Origin: JAFGPF01 sp964409485
GTDB taxonomy: Bacteria > Chloroflexota > Dehalococcoidia > Dehalococcoidales > RBG-16-60-22
Direction: 5' to 3'
Assembly: GCA_964409485.1 (NCBI GenBank)
Contig: CAYPDM010000006.1
Location: forward strand, 1-43,078
DNA: 43,078 nucleotides
Positions 1 through 6,066 of this stretch are shown one piece after another; the first letter of the stretch is position 1, and each line of letters begins with the position of its first letter. Made by a program: the position numbers and the translations under genes. Under the pieces are notes generated by a model. It was not told the DNA's origin. It worked only from the letters and a program-made list of their open reading frames with translations, and ran no database searches.

Positions 1-725
1 TCGGCCAGTCCGGCCCCGGCATCCTGTCCGCTCTGGAGGTTATCGATAATCAGGCTCACGTTTTCCTGCCTGCCCTTATCTACCAGCTCCTTCGTCACCT
101 GGGGGGTGAACGTATCGGGTCGACCGAATATCTCGACGACATTCAGTCCCGTCCATTTGACAAACTCCATCTGCTGGTCAGCGCACATCACATTGACACC
201 GGCGAGGTTTTTTTCCGCCAGCCTGTTTTGTATCTCGGCGCCCTTGCTGTTAATAATATCTTTTAATCCGGAAGCCGATTTCTCATAGTTAGCAGCATTT
301 TCCGCATCCACCTGCACGAGTGCGGCGGTAATGGTATCCACGGCCTGCTGATACACCGGCGGGGTCATCCAGTTGCCCTGTACGTTGATACTGACCACGG
401 TAAGGTCGGGATTATCTGCCGAGGCGATAAGGTCTTCGGTAAATTTTTCACCCTGCCAGCCGTGCATGAGAAATAAGGCGGCATCGGCTAATTTCTGAAC
501 GTCCCCGGGTGAAATATCGAAGTGTCCCGGGCACTGGGCGGGGGGAATAATGTTAACCACGTCGACCAAGTCGCCGCCTATCCGATCGACAATGGACGAT
601 ATCAGTGACGTGCTGGTGACGACCTTAAGCTTGTCCTGGTTTTCATCGGCGCACCCGCTCAACACGGATACCGCCAGAAGTGTGATTAAAAGTAAAGCCG
701 CGGAAATAATGTGTACCTTTTTCAT
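1..725 (-). CDS. Metal ABC transporter substrate-binding lipoprotein, ZnuA/TroA type (partial)
   Basis: The gene starts at ATG 725 behind an AGGAAGG ribosome site and runs off the left edge, so the C-terminus is missing. The protein opens with a lipoprotein signal: Lys-Lys, a hydrophobic stretch, then LSGC with the lipidated Cys at residue 25. After it comes the cluster A-1 (TroA/ZnuA) fold start (KVVTSTSLISSIVDRIGGD). Family members bind Zn, Mn or related ions outside the membrane and pass them to an ABC permease. His68 (CPGHFD) and His88 (LMHGW) fit the first two metal ligands. The position of the usual third His carries CADQQMEF (Cys181, Asp183), so the metal or geometry may differ. Permease and ATPase genes would lie beyond the left edge. 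The family is fairly sure; the metal is not. Confidence 0.8.
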   Translation of the reverse strand, partial: MKKVHIISAALLLITLLAVSVLSGCADENQDKLKVVTSTSLISSIVDRIGGDLVDVVNIIPPAQCPGHFDISPGDVQKLADAALFLMHGWQGEKFTEDLIASADNPDLTVVSINVQGNWMTPPVYQQAVDTITAALVQVDAENAANYEKSASGLKDIINSKGAEIQNRLAEKNLAGVNVMCADQQMEFVKWTGLNVVEIFGRPDTFTPQVTKELVDKGRQENVSLIIDNLQSGQDAGAGLA

Positions 726-781
726 CGTGAGTTATTCCTTCCTGTATCAGACTCTAAATAGCTATTACAATTCCATGCATT

Positions 782-795
782 TGCAATTGATTGCA
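782..795. promoter_or_regulatory. Palindromic operator candidate TGCAAT-TG-ATTGCA
   Basis: This is a perfect inverted repeat with six-base arms and a two-base centre, lying between the predicted transcription start and the lipoprotein start codon. A protein bound here would block elongation. A metal-responsive repressor (Fur/Zur or DtxR class) is plausible from context, but the sequence does not match a family consensus I can name. Confidence 0.4.
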
Positions 796-841
796 TTAAA
801 TGTTTAAAAAAATTTATATCCCCTGCCCCACACCCCCACTC

Positions 842-870
842 ATTTTACAATCATCTGCGAAATATATCAA
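842..870 (-). promoter_or_regulatory. Probable sigma-70 promoter for the metal-binding lipoprotein gene
   Basis: On the minus strand TTGATA (870-865) and TAAAAT (847-842) are separated by 17 bases. Each hexamer matches the consensus in five of six positions. Transcription would start near 835, leaving a leader of about 110 bases before ATG 725. Confidence 0.55.
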
Positions 871-874
871 CTAC

Positions 875-896
875 TTGCAACTGCAATTGCTTGTAA
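875..896. promoter_or_regulatory. Second operator candidate sharing CAATTGCA
   Basis: The site contains the palindrome GCAATTGC (883-890) and a neighbouring TTGCAA. Read on the minus strand it shares CAATTGCA with the 782-795 site. It lies just upstream of the -35 hexamer of the lipoprotein promoter, so the two sites would bracket the promoter. Confidence 0.35.
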
Positions 897-920
897 TAAT
901 GCAGGGATAACCGGCTGCTG

Positions 921-1115
921 TCAAATCGGCGTTTTCTCAAGGAAAACGCGACTCGACTTGAAGTCGATTTCCCTGATGCTGGCGGCTATCTCCTTCTGCT
1001 CGCCGAAGAGCGACGTCACGATGAGCTTGCCGTCTTCCGCCTTGATAGTAGCGATTTCCTCCATCAGAAATTCGTTATCGCTCTTCCCGCCGAGGTACGC
1101 CTTTGCCAAACACAT
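921..1115 (-). CDS. CooT family nickel-binding protein
   Basis: This 64-residue protein begins MCLAKAYL, continues with short beta-strand segments (EEIATIKAEDGKLIVTSLFG) and ends KSSRVFLEK, which is the layout of the CooT family. CooT was described as a small Ni(II)-binding protein in carbon monoxide dehydrogenase maturation, with the Cys next to the initiator Met as a ligand. That Cys2 is present. The start follows a GGAGGAGG site inside the end of the upstream gene, four bases away, so the two are co-transcribed. No CO dehydrogenase is visible, so the role here is probably general nickel handling. Length and motif agree with the family. Confidence 0.75.
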   Translation of the reverse strand: MCLAKAYLGGKSDNEFLMEEIATIKAEDGKLIVTSLFGEQKEIAASIREIDFKSSRVFLEKTPI

Positions 1116-1119
1116 CGCC

Positions 1120-1332
1120 TTAAGCCTCCTCCAGTTTCCTTAATATACCGGACAGTATTTCGGTAACTTTATCCATATTGCCGACCGCCTGCAGTATCTC
1201 CCCGCCTACTTCCGCCTCTCCCATCTTTGCTGCCTTTTCCGCCCATTCTTTAAACTCCTCGCTGTGTTCCTGGTTATGCTCTATCCAGTATTTCAGCAGA
1301 GTCTTCAGCTTTTCCTTTTCGCCATTGCTCAT
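1120..1332 (-). CDS. Small acidic helical protein next to CooT
   Basis: The protein has 70 residues and looks all-helical and charged. It carries the segment YWIEHNQEHSEEFKEWAEKA followed by a second amphipathic helix (VGGEILQAVGNMDKVTEIL). I recall similar short domains as separate genes or fusions beside nickel and cobalt transport or CooT genes (a DUF8180-like domain), but I cannot confirm this by search. The two His residues in HNQEH could bind metal. It is translated just ahead of the CooT-like gene with a four-base gap. The function is unknown; a nickel-related role is inferred from the neighbour only. Confidence 0.6.
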   Translation of the reverse strand: MSNGEKEKLKTLLKYWIEHNQEHSEEFKEWAEKAAKMGEAEVGGEILQAVGNMDKVTEILSGILRKLEEA

Positions 1333-1366
1333 ACAATATCTCCTTAATAATAATCTAACCGTATTT

Positions 1367-1807
1367 TTACCGGCTGTCCAGCATGACCGTTACCGGACCG
1401 TCGTTGTGGATTTCCACCTGCATATACTGCTGGAAACGCCCCGTAGCCACCTTCAGTCCGCTCCCGCGGGCCAGCCCCACGAAATAATCAAACAGCTTTT
1501 CCGCCTGCTCCGGCGGGGCCGCCCCGATAAAACTGGGTCGGCGCCCTTTGCGGGTATCGGCCAGGAGCGTGAACTGGCTTACCAGCAGGAGTTCCCCGCC
1601 GATATCCAGGGCGGAGAGGTTAAACTTCTCTGCGGCATCAGCAAAAATGCGCAGGTTGATAATTTTCTGTATCAAATACTGCGCATCTTTTTCCGTATCG
1701 CCGTCAGCCACACCGAGGAACACCACCAGCCCTTTTCCTATCCTCCCCACCTCTTCCCCGGCTACACTGACAGAGGCTTTACTTACCCGCTGAAGGAGCG
1801 CTTTCAT
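1367..1807 (-). CDS. dtd: D-aminoacyl-tRNA deacylase
   Basis: This 146-residue protein is a full-length DTD. It hydrolyses D-amino acids (and glycine wrongly placed on tRNA-Ala) from tRNA in the cytoplasm, a chiral proofreading step. The signature motifs are present: MKALLQRVSKASV at the N-terminus, SQFTLLADTRKGRRPSF in the middle (the SQFT active-site motif) and NDGPVTVMLDS at the end (the GPVT motif). The start overlaps the end of the zinc-ribbon gene by 29 bases, and a ribosome site AAAGGAGA lies about 13 bases upstream inside that gene, so translation is probably coupled. Confidence 0.95.
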   Translation of the reverse strand: MKALLQRVSKASVSVAGEEVGRIGKGLVVFLGVADGDTEKDAQYLIQKIINLRIFADAAEKFNLSALDIGGELLLVSQFTLLADTRKGRRPSFIGAAPPEQAEKLFDYFVGLARGSGLKVATGRFQQYMQVEIHNDGPVTVMLDSR

Positions 1808-2036
1808 TTTTACTCTTACCGGTCTCCTTTTCGCCCTTGGCGGCTTCAGGAGCCGGATTTTTACGATGGTCAGTTACGTAGAAACCGCTTCCCTTGAAAA
1901 TAATGGGCGCAGGGTGAAAGATACGTTTGGCTATCTCTTTACACTGCGGGCACTCCGCTTGAGGCTTATCACTATAGTTCTGTTTCAGCTCAAAGCGATG
2001 GCTGCACTTGCTGCATTCGTATTCATAAATGGGCAT
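1779..2036 (-). CDS. FmdB-type zinc ribbon protein
   Basis: This 85-residue protein begins MPIYEYECSKCSHRFE and has a second pair, CPQCK, giving the Cys-x2-Cys ... Cys-x2-Cys zinc ribbon of the FmdB/regulatory family. The later segment RIFHPAPIIFKGSGFYVTD is also typical. The C-terminal tail is Lys-, Glu- and Ala-rich and probably disordered. Family members are named after a putative regulator of formamidase, but their role is not well established. It is first in a two-gene unit with dtd. Confidence 0.85.
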   Translation of the reverse strand: MPIYEYECSKCSHRFELKQNYSDKPQAECPQCKEIAKRIFHPAPIIFKGSGFYVTDHRKNPAPEAAKGEKETGKSKNESAPSAGK

Positions 2037-2174
2037 GGAATATCACCTCGCAAACTCATCCACTATATAATATTGTACACGATTAGCGCCTCACAGGCAA
2101 GCTAACCCAGCTACAACAGACCTGTACGATATATTGTTTGCCAGTGGTTTCTCTGTTATACTTAACAGGTACGC

Positions 2175-2247
2175 GCCCCCATCGTCTAGAGGCCTAGGAC
2201 ACCGGCCTTTCACGCCGGCAGCAGCGGTTCGAATCCGCTTGGGGGTA
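2175..2247 (+). tRNA. tRNA-Glu (anticodon TTC)
   Basis: The cloverleaf can be drawn by eye. The acceptor arms are GCCCCCA (2175-2181) and TGGGGGT (2240-2246), with G1 facing T72 as a wobble. The D arm contains GTCTAGAGGCCTAGGAC. The anticodon stem is CCGGC/GCCGG with loop CTTTCAC, placing TTC at 2209-2211. The T arm is GCGGTTCGAATCCGC. No CCA is encoded after the discriminator base. Confidence 0.95.
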
Positions 2248-2266
2248 CTTTTCATTTACGGCAGTT

Positions 2267-2284
2267 AAAAGAGGCGTCAGCCTC
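2267..2284 (-). terminator. Rho-independent terminator candidate for the MBL-fold hydrolase gene
   Basis: On the minus strand GAGGC-TGAC-GCCTC forms a five-base-pair hairpin followed directly by TTTTAA. It lies about 65 bases past the stop of the hydrolase gene. The stem is short, so confidence is moderate. Confidence 0.45.
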
Positions 2285-2348
2285 CGCAGAGCATATTCCC
2301 CACTTCTTTTGCATTCATCTTGATACTTAATATCCTCCGAAGGAAATA

Positions 2349-3158
2349 CTATTTTTTATAGTAACGGTAAAGGCTTTCTATATTCATGCGCAGAAAGCCC
2401 GCCGCCGGGCCTTCCGTAGGCATGCGGGCGAACTGCGGGGCCCGGGGAATCTTTTCCCGGGCTTCTTCCAGACTCATTCCTTTATCGATAGCGTCGGTCA
2501 TAGCGTCCATCCAGTCCTTAACGCTCTTAGCCATCAGCGAGAAGCAGCTCTTATCCGTGACCTCGCCATGACCGGGCACCACCTTATCGACGTCCAGCTC
2601 CTCGAGTCGCTTCAGGGTTTTCAGCCATTCGTCGGGCAGGGAATCGCGGAAGATGGGCATACCCAGATTAACGTTATCCGAGGTAAAGACTATCCTTTCC
2701 TCGGGGACGTGGACCGCCAGGCTATAGGGAGTGTGGCCGGGCGTATGAATGAGATGGAAAGTATGGTCACCCAGATAGAGGGTGAGAGCCTCGGAGAAGG
2801 TAATATCCGACGGTCGGAAGTAGAACTCCTTATCGAGGGGCAGGCTTTCCGGGGACATCATCCGGAGCATGCCGGTAATTTCCTCCGGCTTCGCCGCCAG
2901 CAGGGCGTCGCGCGTACCGTCCTGGGTGACGACCATGCCCCCGAAGTAGCAGTTGCCGGCGATATGGTCGCCGTGGGGCTCGGTGTTGATGACGTAACGC
3001 ACCGGGCCGAACCCGGCGATTTCAGCCGCCACTTTCTTCGCATTGGCGGGCACCATCGGAGTATCAATCACCACCACCCCGTCCTTCGTCACCACGACGC
3101 TGGTATTACAGACACTTAACCGGCTTTCAACATAAACATTATCGGTAATTTTTTGCAT
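2349..3158 (-). CDS. MBL-fold metallo-hydrolase with an altered HxHxDH motif
   Basis: The 269-residue protein has the metallo-beta-lactamase fold: N-terminal strands with VVVIDTP, the metal motif region NTEPHGDHIAGN, HTPGHTPYSL (third metal-site His), SDNVNLG (bridging Asp) and VVPGHGEV near the end. In the HxHxDH motif the first His is replaced by Glu60, leaving His62, Asp64 and His65. This should alter one of the two metal sites. The substrate cannot be told. The start has a good AAAGGGGAG ribosome site. A promoter at 3268-3240 within the 32-bp repeat probably drives it. Confidence 0.85.
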   Translation of the reverse strand: MQKITDNVYVESRLSVCNTSVVVTKDGVVVIDTPMVPANAKKVAAEIAGFGPVRYVINTEPHGDHIAGNCYFGGMVVTQDGTRDALLAAKPEEITGMLRMMSPESLPLDKEFYFRPSDITFSEALTLYLGDHTFHLIHTPGHTPYSLAVHVPEERIVFTSDNVNLGMPIFRDSLPDEWLKTLKRLEELDVDKVVPGHGEVTDKSCFSLMAKSVKDWMDAMTDAIDKGMSLEEAREKIPRAPQFARMPTEGPAAGFLRMNIESLYRYYKK

Positions 3159-3236
3159 ATGACTCCCCTTTCTATATTCGCAGGAAATTGAGCGGTTTAC
3201 GAGGCGACACGTTATATTCTGATATATCGGTTACCC

Positions 3237-3268
3237 CATACTTTAAGCGGCTGTCCCGGCAATGTCAA
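3237..3268. repeat. 32-bp direct repeat, left copy
   Basis: The 32-base sequence is identical to 4195-4226. The two copies are in the same orientation and enclose the toxin-antitoxin pair and a decayed gene, with starts 958 bases apart. It begins CATACTTTAAGCGG and ends CGGCAATGTCAA. Read on the minus strand it holds a promoter-like TTGACA-N17-TAAAGT. Confidence 0.95.
3240..3268 (-). promoter_or_regulatory. Promoter candidate for the MBL-fold hydrolase, inside the repeat
   Basis: TTGACA (3268-3263) is a perfect -35 box. It is followed after 17 bases by TAAAGT (3245-3240), which matches four of six -10 positions. The predicted start of transcription is about 75 bases before ATG 3158. Confidence 0.5.
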
Positions 3269-3331
3269 GCCAAGGTAATGGTATATGGGGCAATATAAGC
3301 ACATATTTATGGGAAAGTGGGGTTATCCCAC

Positions 3332-3359
3332 TTGACAAACAATCCCACCATGCTATAAT
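3332..3359 (+). promoter_or_regulatory. Strong promoter of the toxin-antitoxin operon
   Basis: TTGACA (3332-3337) and TATAAT (3354-3359) are both perfect consensus hexamers, 16 bases apart. The -35 box overlaps the right arm of an inverted repeat, AAGTGGG (3315-3321) and CCCACTT (3327-3333). A further TCCCAC lies in the spacer at 3343-3348, so this region may also be an operator. Confidence 0.75.
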
Positions 3360-3370
3360 GCCTATAGAAC

Positions 3371-3385
3371 CTATAATTATTATAG
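3371..3385. promoter_or_regulatory. Operator palindrome of the toxin-antitoxin operon
   Basis: CTATAAT-T-ATTATAG is a perfect inverted repeat with seven-base arms, 11 bases past the -10 box, where transcription should begin. Related CTATA/TATAG half sites lie on both sides (3362 onward and 3389 onward). Antitoxins with AbrB-like domains commonly autorepress at such sites. Confidence 0.6.
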
Positions 3386-3417
3386 ACGCTATAATTTATG
3401 TATAGATAGGTAGATAG

Positions 3418-3699
3418 ATGGCAATTATAATAAAAGATGAAGATTTTACAGACATAGCCAAAAGCGTGAAGGTAGATGGTAAGAGGCGAGTAGTTTTACC
3501 GCCAGCTTTAGTACAAAAAGATATTACGTTTCACGTATATGCTAATGGTGTTGGGCAAATTATCCTTGACCCGCAAGTTACTATTCCAGCTTCTGAAGTA
3601 TGGGTATTCAATAATCCAGACATTCTAGCATTAATTAAAAAAGGTCTTTCTGATGTTAAAGCGGGCAGGATTTCAAAAATCGACCTTGACAATTTATAG
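3418..3699 (+). CDS. AbrB/SpoVT-like antitoxin
   Basis: The 93-residue protein has a swapped-hairpin AbrB-like segment, VKVDGKRRVVLPPALV, then GVGQIILDP. This is the pattern of DNA-binding antitoxins that neutralise a partner toxin and repress their own operon. The C-terminal part (NNPDILALIKKGLSDVKAG, then ISKIDLDNL) would be the toxin-binding tail. It sits nine bases before a RelE/ParE-like toxin, behind a strong promoter with an operator palindrome. The base composition is clearly AT-richer than the neighbouring genes, which suggests transfer. The family call is by motif only. Confidence 0.7.
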   Translation: MAIIIKDEDFTDIAKSVKVDGKRRVVLPPALVQKDITFHVYANGVGQIILDPQVTIPASEVWVFNNPDILALIKKGLSDVKAGRISKIDLDNL

Positions 3700-3708
3700 G
3701 GTTATGTC

Positions 3709-4002
3709 TTGTTTGCATTAAATTGGGCAGATACAGCTAAAGAAACCTATAATTCTCTTAAAACTAATAAGTCTCAGAATAAACAATACAAAGCTGTCAA
3801 GAAAGCAATTAAATTATTAGCACAAAACCCCCGGCATCAGAGTCTTCAAACCCATGAATTTACGAGTCTCAAAGGACCTAGTGGAGAAAAGGTTTTTGAG
3901 GCATATGTAGAGCAAAATACTCCCGGAGCTTATAGACTCCTTTGGTATTATGGACCTATTCAAGGTATAATCACGATTTTTGTGATTACTCCTCACCCAT
4001 AA
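3709..4002 (+). CDS. RelE/ParE superfamily toxin
   Basis: The 97-residue protein resembles RelE/ParE/HigB-type toxins: an N-terminal strand (FALNWADTAKETYNSL), two helices rich in Lys (YKAVKKAIKLLAQNP), then HEFTSLKGPSGEKVFEAYV, YRLLWYYG and IITIFVITPHP. RelE-type members cut mRNA in the ribosome and ParE-type members poison gyrase; the sequence does not decide which. The start is TTG at 3709, because the only nearby ATG (3704) is in another frame and ends at once. An AGGG ribosome site lies just upstream. It is co-transcribed with the antitoxin and AT-rich. Confidence 0.75.
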   Translation: MFALNWADTAKETYNSLKTNKSQNKQYKAVKKAIKLLAQNPRHQSLQTHEFTSLKGPSGEKVFEAYVEQNTPGAYRLLWYYGPIQGIITIFVITPHP

Positions 4003-4200
4003 CTATTTACCACGCCTAGCCAACGCTGCTTTCTTGACTATCTCTGATGGTCTTGATTATGGTAATTTTTCAGCCCTAGCCTTACTGCCTTTTAATCCGC
4101 CCAACATGCCTAAAATTAGCGGGGTTCTTGACGATGTGGCCCTCATTTGTAGCCTGTTCTACTATGTTTGAAGCTATTACATTGTTTACTTTTGCATACT
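4003..4200 (-). pseudogene. Decayed small basic protein gene (GGLKG..KARA family)
   Basis: On the minus strand one frame reads VNNVIASNIVEQATNEG and then KNPA; after a one-base shift near 4112-4120 another frame reads ILGMLGGLKGSKARAEKLP. An in-frame TAA (4059-4057) follows, then SEIVKKAALARRGK and a stop at 4005-4003. Put together this matches a common family of short basic proteins with a GRLGGLKGGKARA ... IAKKAAEARW pattern. There is one frameshift, one nonsense codon and no start codon: the upstream end runs into the right copy of the 32-bp repeat. It abuts the toxin stop on the other strand. The family's role is not established. Confidence 0.55.
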
Positions 4201-4226
4201 TTAAGCGGCTGTCCCGGCAATGTCAA
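4195..4226. repeat. 32-bp direct repeat, right copy
   Basis: This is identical to 3237-3268. Here the embedded minus-strand promoter-like sequence points into the decayed gene rather than an intact one. Sequence outside the 32 bases differs on both sides of the two copies. Confidence 0.95.
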
Positions 4227-4272
4227 ATAGAAGCGAAGAGGATAATAATCCGTTAAGCACCATCATATATAA

Positions 4273-4302
4273 TTGTAACGATTATCAGCCATACGCTACA
4301 AT
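4273..4302 (+). promoter_or_regulatory. Promoter candidate for the hydroxyacid dehydrogenase gene
   Basis: TTGTAA (4273-4278) and TACAAT (4297-4302) are 18 bases apart and match the consensus in four and five positions. The leader to ATG 4366 would be about 55 bases. Confidence 0.4.
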
Positions 4303-4365
4303 AATAGTATATTATCTTTACCGGCCGTCTGATGGTAAACGAGGATAGAAAGGAGGACATATTCT

Positions 4366-5382
4366 ATGAAACCGCTCAATGTGCTGGTCATGGCGCCTTC
4401 ATTCGACAGGACTCTGCCGCATGCCGACGAGGAGACCATGCGGAGGATTGCCCTCGCCGGCGCCGGCATCAACGTCAGGGACGCCTCCGAACTGGCTTCC
4501 GCCGAATATTGGGGCGACTCTACCGTTAAAAGCAAGCTGGACGCCATGCTGGCCGAGACAGAGGTTATCTACGGGCTTATCCTGCCCCGCGACATCCTGA
4601 AGCGGGCGCCCGGATTGAAATGGGTCCAGACAATGTCCGCCGGCGTCGACCGCTTCGCGAAAACAGATATCTGGGACAGCCCGGTGATATTAACCGGGGT
4701 CAGCGGCATCCATACCACCCCGATTGGAGAATTTGCCCTCCTGTTCATGCTCATGTTCGCTAAGGGGGCGCCGCAGTGCTTCCGGATGAAGCAAGACCGC
4801 GAGTGGATAAGGTATATGCCGACGGTGCTGCGGGGCAAGACGGTGGGCATCGTGGGCCTGGGCAATATCGGGCGGGAGATAGCCAGGCTTTCCAAAGCCT
4901 TCGGCATGAGGACCATCGCCACGCGGCGGACGGTTAAACAGCCGACGCGCGGCAGGTACGTCGACCTGCTGCTGCCGGTCGAGCAGCAAAACCGGCTACT
5001 GGCGGAGAGCGACTACGTGGTGGTCGCCACGCCGCTGACTCCCGATACCAGGGGACTTATCGGCGAAAAGGAGCTGCGCGCCATGAAACCCTCTGCCTGT
5101 ATCATCAACATCGCCCGGGGCGGCATCATCGATGAAGAAGCGCTCGTCCGCGCCCTCGAGGAGAAACGGATAGCCGGGGCGGGCCTGGACGTAGTGGACA
5201 CCGAACCCCTCCCCCCCGACAGCCCGCTCTGGGACTTCGATAACGTAATCTTGAGTCCCCACGTTTCCGGCGGCATGGAAGACTACATGGCACGCGCCAC
5301 CGATATATTCTGCGAAAACATCAAACGCTATCAGGAGGGGAAAAGACTGCTGAACGTGGTGGACAAGAAGAAAGGCTACTAG
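4366..5382 (+). CDS. D-2-hydroxyacid dehydrogenase family protein
   Basis: This 338-residue cytoplasmic oxidoreductase has the two-domain layout of the D-isomer-specific 2-hydroxyacid dehydrogenases. The nucleotide-binding motif GLGNIG is at 164-169, the catalytic Arg is in NIARGGIID (Arg251), Glu280 is in DTEPLP and the catalytic His is in LSPHVSGG (His299). After the second strand of the Rossmann fold the usual NAD-selecting Asp is absent and Arg187-Arg188 occur (TRRT). This resembles NADP-preferring members such as glyoxylate/hydroxypyruvate reductases, an inference. The 2-oxoacid substrate is unknown. A ribosome site GGAGG lies upstream, and the SnoaL-like gene follows 30 bases after the stop. 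Confidence 0.9.
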   Translation: MKPLNVLVMAPSFDRTLPHADEETMRRIALAGAGINVRDASELASAEYWGDSTVKSKLDAMLAETEVIYGLILPRDILKRAPGLKWVQTMSAGVDRFAKTDIWDSPVILTGVSGIHTTPIGEFALLFMLMFAKGAPQCFRMKQDREWIRYMPTVLRGKTVGIVGLGNIGREIARLSKAFGMRTIATRRTVKQPTRGRYVDLLLPVEQQNRLLAESDYVVVATPLTPDTRGLIGEKELRAMKPSACIINIARGGIIDEEALVRALEEKRIAGAGLDVVDTEPLPPDSPLWDFDNVILSPHVSGGMEDYMARATDIFCENIKRYQEGKRLLNVVDKKKGY

Positions 5383-5412
5383 AGACTTATACGATAAAGG
5401 AGGCGAGAACCG

Positions 5413-6066
5413 ATGCCAATGACAATGGAAGAACTGGAAGCCGAGGTAAAAAGCCTGAAAGAACAGGTGGCCGACGGCGCCCGGGCTAAAGACTACCTGG
5501 AGATATGGAAGCTACAGTCGCTCTACTCACACCTGTACTACATCGGCAGGAGGTCGGAGATACCGTCGCTTTTCGCCCGCAAGACCCCGGGGGTATCCCT
5601 GGAAATAGAAGACAGCGGCGTTTACGAAGGCATCGAAGGCGTTAAACGACTCTGGGGCACGATATTCAGCGAGAAAGCCCACATGACGCCGGGATTTCTC
5701 GCCATACACATGACCGTGAATCCCATCATTGAAATCAATAAAGAAGGGACGAGGGCGAAAGGCATCTGGCATTCTCACGGGTTCGCTTCCATGGGGAGGG
5801 GCGGGAATCTTACCCAGTTCCTGTGCCTGGGCAAATACGACATGGAGTATGTTAAAGAGGACGGGGAGTGGAAGATATTGAAGTTCGTCTACCGTCTCGG
5901 CTTCATGTGCCCGTATGAAAAAGGCTGGGTGGAAAACCCCCAGGCAGCCAGCATCGCCGCCTCGCCGGAGAACAGCCCGGACAAGCCCACCACGTACCAC
6001 CTGCCGTACAATAAAGACAGGGTAAACACCATGCCGCCGCCACCACCGGAGCCCTACGAAGACTAG
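5413..6066 (+). CDS. SnoaL/NTF2-like fold protein
   Basis: The 217-residue protein has an N-terminal coiled coil (MTMEELEAEVKSLKEQV) then an NTF2-like cone: helix with LQSLYSHLYYIG, VSLEIEDSGVYEGIEGVKRL, TVNPIIEI, RAKGIWHSHGF and WKILKFVYRLGF. SnoaL-type domains include polyketide cyclases, dehydratases and aromatic dioxygenase small subunits, so the reaction cannot be told. The C-terminus has a Pro run (MPPPPPEPYED) and is probably flexible. The ribosome site AAAGGAGG and ATG are well placed. It follows the dehydrogenase by 30 bases, suggesting a shared catabolic pathway, and overlaps the convergent MFS gene by four bases at the stop codons. Confidence 0.75.
   Translation: MPMTMEELEAEVKSLKEQVADGARAKDYLEIWKLQSLYSHLYYIGRRSEIPSLFARKTPGVSLEIEDSGVYEGIEGVKRLWGTIFSEKAHMTPGFLAIHMTVNPIIEINKEGTRAKGIWHSHGFASMGRGGNLTQFLCLGKYDMEYVKEDGEWKILKFVYRLGFMCPYEKGWVENPQAASIAASPENSPDKPTTYHLPYNKDRVNTMPPPPPEPYED

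Noticed and set aside
1178..1897. Plus-strand open frame of 239 residues over the dtd region
   Set aside because: The minus strand holds DTD and an FmdB-type zinc ribbon with full motifs, and the plus-strand product resembles nothing.
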